Assembly: GCA_900551975.1 (NCBI GenBank)
Contig: URYA01000116.1
Span: 1 to 5,480, forward strand
Reading direction: 5' to 3'
From: an uncultured Collinsella sp.
GTDB taxonomy: Bacteria; Actinomycetota; Coriobacteriia; Coriobacteriales; Coriobacteriaceae
Length of the DNA stretch: 5,480 bases
In this document: positions 1 to 4,951 of the stretch, one piece after another
Position numbering within the stretch: the stretch's first letter is position 1
Layout of the letters: each line of letters begins with the position of its first letter
The notes under the pieces: model-generated
Seen by the model: only the letters and a program-made list of their open reading frames with translations
Database searches by the model: none
What the model was told of the DNA's origin: nothing
Position numbers and translations under genes: made by a program

Positions 1-443
1 CGCTGCGTCACGCTCGCGCCTGCGTTGCTGCCGGTGCCGATATCGTGGCGATCGACGCCACCGATCGTCCGCGCCCCGATGGCAAGACGGTCGAGGATAC
101 CTTCCGCCCGCTGCACGAGGAGGGTGTGCTCCTGATGGCGGATTGTGCCACCATCGAGGACATTCGCCGTGCTGTTGATATGGGCTTCGACCTTGTATCC
201 ACCACGCTTTCTCACGGCGTCGCCGCCATCGACTGCACCATGGCCGATGGCCCCGACCTGCCGCTCCTGCGTCAGGCGACCGAGGAATTCCCCGGTCTTC
301 CCATCATTTGCGAGGGTCGCGTGCATACGCCCGAGGAGGCTCGCGCCGCGATCGATGCTGGCGCCTGGGCCGTTGTCGTCGGCACCGCCATCACGCACCC
401 CACGAGTATTACGAGTTGGTTCAAGGCTGCGCTTGAGGCGTAA
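1..443 (+). CDS. nanE: N-acylglucosamine-6-phosphate (ManNAc-6-P) 2-epimerase NanE, C-terminal part
   Basis: NanE is a cytoplasmic TIM-barrel enzyme that converts N-acetylmannosamine-6-phosphate to N-acetylglucosamine-6-phosphate in sialic acid/ManNAc catabolism. The reading frame is open at the left edge (first whole codon at base 3) and ends at TAA 441-443, leaving 146 residues of a family that is usually about 220-235 long, so roughly the first third is missing. Recognisable family blocks in order are AGADIVAIDAT followed by RPRPDG, then MADCATIED, GFDLVSTTLS, CEGRVHTPEEA, and GAWAVVVGTAITHP with ITSWF near the end. The last of these is the phosphate-binding end of the barrel. After STTLS the protein reads HGVAAID, where family members I remember usually have a GYT-type sequence; this is a local difference only. 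The GTG at 45 is an internal valine codon, not a start. A hairpin downstream suggests this is the end of its operon. Identity is confident; the catalytic lysine region lies outside the window. Confidence 0.9.
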   Translation, partial: LRHARACVAAGADIVAIDATDRPRPDGKTVEDTFRPLHEEGVLLMADCATIEDIRRAVDMGFDLVSTTLSHGVAAIDCTMADGPDLPLLRQATEEFPGLPIICEGRVHTPEEARAAIDAGAWAVVVGTAITHPTSITSWFKAALEA

Positions 444-453
444 GACAGGCCTC

Positions 454-475
454 GTATCCGCTCGGGGCGGTATAC
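454..475. promoter_or_regulatory. Imperfect dyad over the rapZ -10 box
   Basis: GTATCCGC (454-461) and GCGGTATAC (467-475) are inverted copies with one bulged base (T471) and a 5-base centre. The right arm covers the TATACT box, so this could be an operator. It could also be only a weak hairpin at the 3' end of nanE. Seen directly as symmetry; the function is inference. Confidence 0.25.
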
Positions 476-476
476 T
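471..476 (+). promoter_or_regulatory. Candidate -10 box for rapZ-whiA
   Basis: TATACT matches the TATAAT consensus at five of six positions and lies 69 bases upstream of the preferred rapZ start. No convincing -35 hexamer sits 16-19 bases upstream, where the sequence is GC-rich. A transcript from here would begin near 482-484 and would have to pass the hairpin at 495-531 before reaching rapZ. No other room for a promoter exists between that hairpin and the gene. Confidence 0.35.
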
Positions 477-494
477 CAATATAGGCAATTGACC

Positions 495-531
495 GCGCGG
501 GATCCGGGTTGCTGGGTCCCGCGCTTGTTTT
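495..531 (+). terminator. Rho-independent terminator or leader attenuator between nanE and rapZ
   Basis: GCGCGGGATCC (495-505) pairs with GGGTCCCGCGC (514-524) to give an 11-bp stem with one G-U pair and an 8-base loop. TTGTTTT follows at 525-531. This is a strong intrinsic terminator in form. The simplest reading is the end of nanE transcription. Because a -10-like box lies upstream at 471-476, it could also act within the rapZ leader. Confidence 0.75.
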
Positions 532-532
532 C

Positions 533-538
533 GGGAGG
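533..538 (+). promoter_or_regulatory. Shine-Dalgarno that favours the rapZ start at 545
   Basis: GGGAGG lies 6 bases before ATG 545. A second purine run, AAAAGGGAG (549-557), lies 5 bases before an in-frame ATG at 563, so both starts are served. The GGAGG core in front of 545 is the closer match to the anti-Shine-Dalgarno sequence. Confidence 0.55.
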
Positions 539-544
539 CAGCAC

Positions 545-1465
545 ATGCAAAAGGGAGATGCCATGGATGCGGCGGAGCGCTCGGAGCGCATCCCCGATAT
601 CGTCATCATCACCGGAATGTCCGGATCGGGCCGCACACAGGCCATGCACGTGTTCGAGGACATGGGCTATTTTTGCATCGATAACCTGCCTCCGCGTCTC
701 ATCGCCCAGCTTGCCGAGCTCGTCGGCATCAATACGGGCGTGGGCAGGCATCTCGCCGTCACCTGCGATCTGCGTAGCCAGGGACTGTTTGACGAGTTGC
801 TCGATGCGGTCGCCGCGCTCGAAGAGCGCGAGATGAGCTGCGACATCGTGTTCCTGGAGGCTTCTGACGAGGTGCTGATTCGTCGCTACAGCGAAAATCG
901 CCGCCGTCATCCCATTGCCAAGCCGGGGGAGACTACGGCCGATGCCATTCAACGCGAGCGCCTTCAGCTTCAGGGCGTGCGCGACCGAGCCGATATGATT
1001 ATCGACACGAGCCGTCTGCGCACCTCTGCGCTGCGCAACAAGCTACGTATGGCATTTTCCGAGCTGTCCGACCAGCAGCTCATGGACGTCCACGTGTTCT
1101 CGTTTGGCTTTAAGCACGGCATGCCCGTCGAGGCGGACATTATGATCGACGTTCGCTTCCTGCCCAATCCGTTCTACGATCCCGAGATGCGCACCATGAC
1201 CGGTCTCGATAAGAAGGTCTCCGACTTTGTTCTGGACCATCCCAAGACCCAGGAGTTCTGGAAAGCTTGGACACAGCTGCTCGATACGGTCATGCCGGGC
1301 TATATCGCGGAGGGCAAGCCACAGCTTTCTATTGCCATCGGCTGCACGGGCGGTCAACACCGCAGCGTTGCCATCGCCGAGGCCACGGCACGTTATTTGG
1401 AAGGCGCCCAATATCACGTGAGCATTTCCCATCGCGACCTGTCGCGCGCCAACACGAAGGCATAG
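545..1465 (+). CDS. rapZ: RapZ/YvcJ family nucleotide-binding regulator
   Basis: This is a RapZ (YvcJ, UPF0042) family protein. In E. coli, RapZ senses glucosamine-6-phosphate and controls glmS through small RNAs; in Gram-positives YvcJ is a nucleotide-binding and hydrolysing protein with a less clear role. From ATG 545 it has 306 residues; from the alternative ATG 563 it has 300. Both are close to the family norm of about 285-300. The N-terminal P-loop domain shows GMSGSGRT (24-31), then DNLPP (46-50) and a Walker B-like hydrophobic strand DIVFLEA (100-106), followed by LIRRYSENRRRHP. The C-terminal domain shows DVRFLPNPFYDPEMR and GCTGGQHRSV (266-275), the ligand-binding signature of the family. 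The invariant P-loop Lys is replaced by Arg30. A TTG at 509 would extend the frame but lies in the loop of the upstream hairpin and is rejected. whiA follows after 6 bases, without the yvcK gene common in this cluster. Confidence 0.93.
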   Translation: MQKGDAMDAAERSERIPDIVIITGMSGSGRTQAMHVFEDMGYFCIDNLPPRLIAQLAELVGINTGVGRHLAVTCDLRSQGLFDELLDAVAALEEREMSCDIVFLEASDEVLIRRYSENRRRHPIAKPGETTADAIQRERLQLQGVRDRADMIIDTSRLRTSALRNKLRMAFSELSDQQLMDVHVFSFGFKHGMPVEADIMIDVRFLPNPFYDPEMRTMTGLDKKVSDFVLDHPKTQEFWKAWTQLLDTVMPGYIAEGKPQLSIAIGCTGGQHRSVAIAEATARYLEGAQYHVSISHRDLSRANTKA

Positions 1466-1471
1466 GCCTGC

Positions 1472-2401
1472 ATGTCGTTTACCGCTGAGGTGCGCGACGA
1501 GCTTGCGCGCTGCGAACCCGAATGTGAATACTGCGATTTGTCGACGCTTGCCGCCCTCACGCGCGTGAGTGGTACGCTCTCGCTTACCGGCTCTGGGCGG
1601 TATCGTTTGACGGTTGCGACTGAGACGGGAGCCGTCGCGCGCACGATGATCACGCTGACGCATCGCATCCTTAAGCTCAAAACGGAGTTCACCGTTCGTA
1701 AATCTGTATTGCATAAGGTTCGAAACTACCTCATCACCTTGCCTGATCAGCCAGACCTGGATAAGGCTCTGGTGCTGCTGGGCATCCTCGACCGTAGGGG
1801 AGGACTTGTCGCCGGCGTGCCCCGACATATCGTTGCCCGTCCTTGCTGCAGGCTTGCCTATATCCGCGGCGCGCTCATCGCGGGCGGTTTCGTGGCCGAT
1901 CCACGCGGCGATTTTCATTTGGAGATCGCGGTGCAGGGCGAGCAATATGCCAAGGGACTTTGCGATCTGTTGGAGCAGATTGGGGTCCATGCGCGTGTTA
2001 ATGCTCGGCGGGGGTCATATGCCGTGTACATTAAGAGCGCCGAGGAAATCGAGCATCTTTTAAAGCTGATTGGTGCCAAGCGCAGCGTTGCCGAGATTGA
2101 GGAGGCGCGCGCGGTCAAGTTGGTTAAGAACGATGTGAACCGTCGCGTGAACGCCGAGCTCGCCAACCAGACCAGAAGCGCCGGCGCTGCCCAACATCAG
2201 CTTGCGTTGATCGATGAGCTCGAGCAGCGTGGCCTTCGCGATGCGCTTCCGGATGCCTTGGCGGTCTTTTGCGACCTGCGCGAGCGCTACCCCGATCTGT
2301 CACTGCGTGATTTGGGGGAGATGGCTGACCCTCCCTTGTCGAAGTCAGCCCTCTACCATCGTGTTTTACGGCTTGAAAAGCTCATTGAAGCAAACAGGTA
2401 G
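1472..2401 (+). CDS. whiA: WhiA DNA-binding regulator
   Basis: WhiA regulates sporulation septation in Streptomyces and has a role in cell division and chromosome segregation in Bacillus. It is widely conserved in non-sporulating Gram-positives. The 309-residue product has the usual family length (about 300-330). It begins MSFTAEVRDELAR, a typical WhiA start. The LAGLIDADG-like domain includes PCCRLAYIRGALIAGG (124-139) and FHLEI (148-152). A long helix around 218-247 (NDVNRRVNAELANQ) connects to the C-terminal helix-turn-helix, which carries LGEMADPPLSKSALYHR (281-297) followed by LRLEKLIE. The N-terminal region has three closely spaced cysteines, C14, C18 and C21. ATG 1472 lies only 6 bases after the rapZ stop; the nearest Shine-Dalgarno-like run (GAAGG, 1456-1460) is rather far at 11 bases, so translation is probably coupled to rapZ. 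No intrinsic terminator is evident after the TAG stop, so some read-through toward gap is possible. Confidence 0.95.
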   Translation: MSFTAEVRDELARCEPECEYCDLSTLAALTRVSGTLSLTGSGRYRLTVATETGAVARTMITLTHRILKLKTEFTVRKSVLHKVRNYLITLPDQPDLDKALVLLGILDRRGGLVAGVPRHIVARPCCRLAYIRGALIAGGFVADPRGDFHLEIAVQGEQYAKGLCDLLEQIGVHARVNARRGSYAVYIKSAEEIEHLLKLIGAKRSVAEIEEARAVKLVKNDVNRRVNAELANQTRSAGAAQHQLALIDELEQRGLRDALPDALAVFCDLRERYPDLSLRDLGEMADPPLSKSALYHRVLRLEKLIEANR

Positions 2402-2446
2402 TTTGAAGTATCGACTTATATATGGATTTAACTGCTATTTTAGTCT

Positions 2447-2460
2447 TTAAAACGTTTTAA
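2447..2460. promoter_or_regulatory. Perfect palindrome, LacI-family-style operator candidate
   Basis: TTAAAACGTTTTAA is perfectly self-complementary with a central CG. LacI/CcpA-type repressors bind even-length palindromes centred on CG with flanking A and T runs. It sits in the AT-rich whiA-gap region, about 60 bases upstream of the likely gap -10 box. It has no loop and no T-tract, so it is not a terminator. The sequence symmetry is direct; the binding protein is unknown. Confidence 0.4.
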
Positions 2461-2476
2461 CGTAAATTTGATTTTC

Positions 2477-2500
2477 AATTTCGAGCATTCTCGTGAAATT
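2477..2500. promoter_or_regulatory. Bulged dyad overlapping the gap -35 region
   Basis: AATTTCGAG (2477-2485) and CTCG-TG-AAATT (2490-2500) are inverted around CATT, with a 2-base bulge on the right arm. No T-tract follows on either strand, which argues against a terminator. The right arm covers the only plausible -35 hexamer of gap, so an operator role is possible. Confidence 0.3.
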
Positions 2501-2522
2501 CAAGTCAAAAAAAAGGTATATT
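2493..2522 (+). promoter_or_regulatory. Candidate gap promoter
   Basis: The -10 box TATATT (2517-2522) matches five of six consensus bases. GTGAAA (2493-2498) is a weak -35 (four of six) at an 18-base spacing. The spacer contains a run of eight A (2507-2514). The predicted start near 2529 leaves a leader of about 65 bases with a stem-loop just before the ribosome-binding site. This is the best promoter-like site in the 193-base AT-rich gap between whiA and gap. Confidence 0.45.
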
Positions 2523-2541
2523 AGGCGAGTGGTTAGTTTGT

Positions 2542-2578
2542 GGGCCTCAACGGCAGGCGCTGTAGCTTGCGGGGGCCT
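2542..2578 (+). promoter_or_regulatory. Stem-loop in the gap mRNA leader
   Basis: An outer stem pairs 2542-2548 (GGGCCTC) with 2572-2578, including G-U pairs. Inside it GCAGGC (2553-2558) pairs with GCTTGC (2565-2570) around a 6-base loop. The structure ends 4 bases before the AAAGGAG ribosome-binding site (2583-2589). It has no T-tract and is not a terminator; mRNA stabilisation or translational control is possible. Confidence 0.35.
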
Positions 2579-2594
2579 TACGAAAGGAGACACA

Positions 2595-3620
2595 ATGGCA
2601 GTAAAGGTTGCTATTAACGGCTTCGGTCGCATCGGTCGTCTGGCCTTCCGTCAGATGTTCGGTCATGAGGGCTCCGAGATCGTCGCTATCAACGACCTCA
2701 CCTCTCCCGATATGCTCGCTTACCTGCTGAAGTACGACTCCACGCAGGGCAACTACGCTCGCGATCACGAGGTCGTTGCTGGCGAGGATTCCATCACCGT
2801 TGACGGCAAGGAGATCAAGATCTACAAGGAGGCCGACGCCAACAACCTGCCTTGGGGCGACCTCGACGTCGACGTCGTTCTCGAGTGCACCGGCTTCTAC
2901 ACCAGCAAGGCTAAGGCTCAGGCCCACATCAACGCTGGCGCCAAGAAGGTCGTCATCTCCGCTCCGGCTGGCAGCGATCTGCCCACCATCGTGTACAACG
3001 TCAACCACGAGACGCTGACCGCTGAGGACAACATCATCTCCGCTGCTTCCTGCACCACCAACTGCCTCGCCCCGATGGCCAAGGGTCTGAACGACTTCGC
3101 TCCCATCGTGTCCGGCATCATGACTACCATTCACGCCTGGACTGGCGACCAGATGCCGCTCGACGGCCCGCAGCGCAAGGGCAACAAGCGTCGTAGCCGC
3201 GCCTGCGCCGTCAACATCGTCCCCAACACCACCGGTGCTGCCAAGGCTATCGGCCTGGTTCTCCCCGAGCTCAACGGTAAGCTCATCGGTGCCGCCCAGC
3301 GCGTCCCGACGCCGACCGGCTCCATCACCAACCTCTACGCTGTCGTTGACAAGAAGGTCACCGTCGACGAGGTCAACGCTGCTATGAAGGCCTACGCTGC
3401 CACCATCTCCGAGACCTTCGGTTACAACGAGGACGACATCGTCTCCACCGACATCATCGGCGAGACCCACGGCTCCATCTTCGACGCCACTCAGACCATG
3501 TGCTCTGACCTCGGCAACGGCCAGACCCTCGTTCAGGTCACCTCTTGGTACGACAACGAGAACTCCTACACCTCTCAGATGGTCCGCACCATCAAGTACT
3601 TCGAGAAGTTCGTTGCTTAA
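2595..3620 (+). CDS. gap: Glyceraldehyde-3-phosphate dehydrogenase, NAD-type
   Basis: This is the cytoplasmic glycolytic tetramer that oxidises glyceraldehyde-3-phosphate with NAD+ and phosphate to 1,3-bisphosphoglycerate. The 341-residue length is normal. The Rossmann fold opens with INGFGRIGR (7-15), and Asp34 in AINDLT at the end of the second strand indicates NAD rather than NADP preference. The active site is ASCTTNC with the nucleophile Cys153 and its partner His180 in TTIHAWTGDQ. The S-loop (about 184-211) reads LDGPQRKGNKRR and IVPNTTGAA, resembling the streptococcal/clostridial type rather than the DLPHKD type. WYDNE (318-322) completes the coenzyme site. ATG 2595 is chosen because AAAGGAG lies 5 bases before the spacer end and the protein begins at the Rossmann strand; a GTG at 2493 in frame is inside the promoter region. 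Codon use is strongly biased (Glu always GAG, Lys almost always AAG). A strong terminator follows, but weak read-through to pgk cannot be excluded. No cggR-type regulator is adjacent in this window. Confidence 0.98.
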   Translation: MAVKVAINGFGRIGRLAFRQMFGHEGSEIVAINDLTSPDMLAYLLKYDSTQGNYARDHEVVAGEDSITVDGKEIKIYKEADANNLPWGDLDVDVVLECTGFYTSKAKAQAHINAGAKKVVISAPAGSDLPTIVYNVNHETLTAEDNIISAASCTTNCLAPMAKGLNDFAPIVSGIMTTIHAWTGDQMPLDGPQRKGNKRRSRACAVNIVPNTTGAAKAIGLVLPELNGKLIGAAQRVPTPTGSITNLYAVVDKKVTVDEVNAAMKAYAATISETFGYNEDDIVSTDIIGETHGSIFDATQTMCSDLGNGQTLVQVTSWYDNENSYTSQMVRTIKYFEKFVA

Positions 3621-3658
3621 TTTAGCTTTTAACGAATAGCTCGTTGAGCGTCTAAAGA

Positions 3659-3704
3659 AGGGCGCGGCCTTATAGGGCTTACACCCTAGGGTCGCGCCCT
3701 TTTT
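3659..3704 (+). terminator. Strong intrinsic terminator after gap
   Basis: AGGGCGCG (3659-3666) pairs perfectly with CGCGCCCT (3693-3700). The stem continues inward as GCCTTA with TAGGGT (using G-U pairs) and GGG with CCC, with a 2-base bulge and a 6-base loop (3678-3683). Five T follow at 3700-3704. It separates gap from pgk. Confidence 0.9.
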
Positions 3705-3709
3705 ATAAG
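3704..3709 (+). promoter_or_regulatory. Candidate pgk-tpiA -10 box overlapping the gap terminator end
   Basis: TATAAG matches five of six consensus bases and begins at the last T of the gap terminator tract. CTTACA (3678-3683), in the terminator loop, matches the -35 at four of six positions, but the spacing of 20 bases is long. The predicted start near 3715 would be the first base of the leader hairpin. Since the gap terminator is strong, pgk needs some promoter in this short stretch. Confidence 0.4.
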
Positions 3710-3714
3710 AAATC

Positions 3715-3737
3715 GTCTGCCGTAATGGGAGGCAGAC
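3715..3737 (+). promoter_or_regulatory. Leader hairpin upstream of pgk
   Basis: GTCTGCC (3715-3721) and GGCAGAC (3731-3737) form a perfect 7-bp stem with a 9-base loop. There is no T-tract. If transcription starts near 3715, the hairpin would be at the extreme 5' end of the pgk-tpiA mRNA, a position known to protect some mRNAs from decay. Confidence 0.4.
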
Positions 3738-3743
3738 ACGTAC

Positions 3744-3755
3744 GAAAGGTAGAAG
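3744..3755 (+). promoter_or_regulatory. pgk ribosome-binding region, supports the start at 3761
   Basis: GAAAGG (3744-3749) lies 11 bases, and AGAAG (3751-3755) 5 bases, before ATG 3761. The in-frame ATG at 3725 lies in the loop of the leader hairpin, would add 12 non-family residues, and has no comparable site. The string TACGAAAGG also occurs in the gap ribosome-binding site (2579-2587). Confidence 0.5.
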
Positions 3756-3760
3756 CAAAC

Positions 3761-4951
3761 ATGGCCTTTACCAAGAAGACCGTCCGCGACATCGATGTCG
3801 ACGGCAAGCGCGTTCTCGTCCGCGTTGACTTTAACGTGCCTATCAAGGATGGCGTCGTTGGCGACACCACCCGTATCAAGGCTGCCCTGCCCACCATCAA
3901 CTATCTCGTTGAGCACAACGCTCGCGTCATCCTCATGAGCCACCTCGGCCGTCCCGAGGGCACCGGCTTCCAGCCCGAGCTGTCTCTCGAGCCCGTCGCC
4001 AAGAAGCTCGCTGAGCTCTCTGGTCTCGACGTTGCCTTTGTCGCCGACACCTACGGCGAGAAGGCTGCCGAGGCTGTCGCTGCCGTCGAGCCGGGCAAGG
4101 TCCTCGTTCTCGAGAACGTCCGTTTTGACAAGCGTGAGAAGAAGAACGATCCCGAGATCGCCAAGAAGCTCGCTTCCTATGGTGACGTCTTCGTTCTCGA
4201 TGCCTTCGGTACCGCTCATCGCGCCCAGGGTTCCGTCGTGGGCCCCGCCGCTTACCTGCCCGCAGTCGCTGGCTTCCTGCTCGAGAAGGAGGTCGACACG
4301 CTCACCGGCATCTTCGCCGAGCCCGAGCGCCCCTTCGTCGCTATCGTCGGCGGTTCCAAGGTTTCCTCCAAGATCGGCGTTCTCGATCACCTCATCGACT
4401 CCGCTGACACCCTGATCATCGGTGGCGGCATGGCCTACACCTTCTTCCTGGCTCAGGGCCTGTCCGTTGGTCAGTCCCTCAAGGAAGAGGACTGGGTCGA
4501 GCGCGCTGGCGAGATGCTCAAGAAGGCCGAGGAGAAGGGCGTCAAGATCCTGCTCCCCATCGACAACCGCGTTGCCGATCACTTTGGCGAGGACGCTGTT
4601 CCCGAGGTTGTCGCTTCCGACGCTATCCCCGACGATCGTGAGGGTATGGACATCGGCCCCAAGACCGAGGAACTCTACGCCGAGGCCGTCAAGGGCGCCA
4701 AGACCGTGTTCTGGAATGGCCCCATGGGCGTCTTCGAGTTCGATAACTTCGCTCACGGCACCCAGGCTATCGCCGAGGCTGTCGCCGAGGCTGACTGCAC
4801 CTCGATCATCGGCGGTGGCGACTCTGTCGCAGCTGTCAACAAGTTCAACCTGGCCGACAAGATGAGCTGGATCTCCACCGGTGGTGGCGCTTCCATGGAG
4901 CTCGTCGAGGGTAAGGCCCTGCCCGGAGTGGAGGCGCTTCTCGATGCCTAA
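3761..4951 (+). CDS. pgk: Phosphoglycerate kinase
   Basis: PGK is a monomeric cytoplasmic enzyme transferring the acyl phosphate of 1,3-bisphosphoglycerate to ADP, the first ATP-yielding step of lower glycolysis. The 396 residues fit the family (about 390-400). The N-terminal domain has RVDFNVP (21-27), Arg38, SHLGRP (60-65), ENVRF with Arg121, and DAFGTAHRA (147-155), which form the basic phosphoglycerate site. The C-terminal domain has GGSK with Lys200, GGGMAYTF (221-228), WNGPMGVFE (318-326), GGGDSVAA (351-358) and STGGGASME (372-380), the nucleotide-binding and hinge motifs. All key residues appear intact. The start at 3761 gives the usual MAFTKKTVRDID opening. Codon use is highly biased, as in gap. 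It overlaps tpiA by 8 bases, so the two are almost certainly co-transcribed and translationally coupled. Expression probably depends on the short promoter region after the gap terminator. Confidence 0.98.
   Translation: MAFTKKTVRDIDVDGKRVLVRVDFNVPIKDGVVGDTTRIKAALPTINYLVEHNARVILMSHLGRPEGTGFQPELSLEPVAKKLAELSGLDVAFVADTYGEKAAEAVAAVEPGKVLVLENVRFDKREKKNDPEIAKKLASYGDVFVLDAFGTAHRAQGSVVGPAAYLPAVAGFLLEKEVDTLTGIFAEPERPFVAIVGGSKVSSKIGVLDHLIDSADTLIIGGGMAYTFFLAQGLSVGQSLKEEDWVERAGEMLKKAEEKGVKILLPIDNRVADHFGEDAVPEVVASDAIPDDREGMDIGPKTEELYAEAVKGAKTVFWNGPMGVFEFDNFAHGTQAIAEAVAEADCTSIIGGGDSVAAVNKFNLADKMSWISTGGGASMELVEGKALPGVEALLDA
4930..4934 (+). promoter_or_regulatory. tpiA Shine-Dalgarno within the pgk coding end
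   Basis: GGAGG lies 9 bases before ATG 4944, inside the last codons of pgk. It fixes the tpiA start in the overlap. Confidence 0.7.

Noticed and set aside
509..544. Upstream TTG start extending RapZ by 12 residues
   Set aside because: The TTG lies in the loop of the 495-531 hairpin and has no ribosome-binding site. GGGAGG serves ATG 545, and the extension has no family similarity.
1043..1990. 315-codon open frame on the - strand across the rapZ-whiA junction
   Set aside because: It spans two well-supported + strand genes, has no family motif, and has the composition of an antisense shadow.
2507..2514. Run of eight A before gap
   Set aside because: It lies in an AT-rich spacer. On the - strand the T run precedes rather than follows the nearby dyad, so it is not a reverse terminator; slippage has no coding consequence here.
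2493..2594. GTG start extending GAPDH by 34 residues
   Set aside because: It overlaps the likely promoter and the leader stem-loop, lacks a Shine-Dalgarno, and ATG 2595 has a clear one with the Rossmann strand starting right after it.
2447..2632. 61-codon - strand open frame in the whiA-gap spacer
   Set aside because: No ribosome-binding site or recognisable product, and it overlaps the gap promoter and the start of gap.
3631..3645. AACGA and TCGTT inverted repeat after gap
   Set aside because: Only 5 bp around a 5-base loop and no T-tract; likely chance, and the real terminator follows at 3659.
2547..3758. 403-codon open frame on the - strand opposite gap
   Set aside because: Same cause as for pgk. 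It also runs through the gap terminator and leader, and the product shows no recognisable domain.
3725..3760. ATG start extending PGK by 12 residues
   Set aside because: It sits in the leader hairpin loop, and the added residues precede the normal PGK opening.
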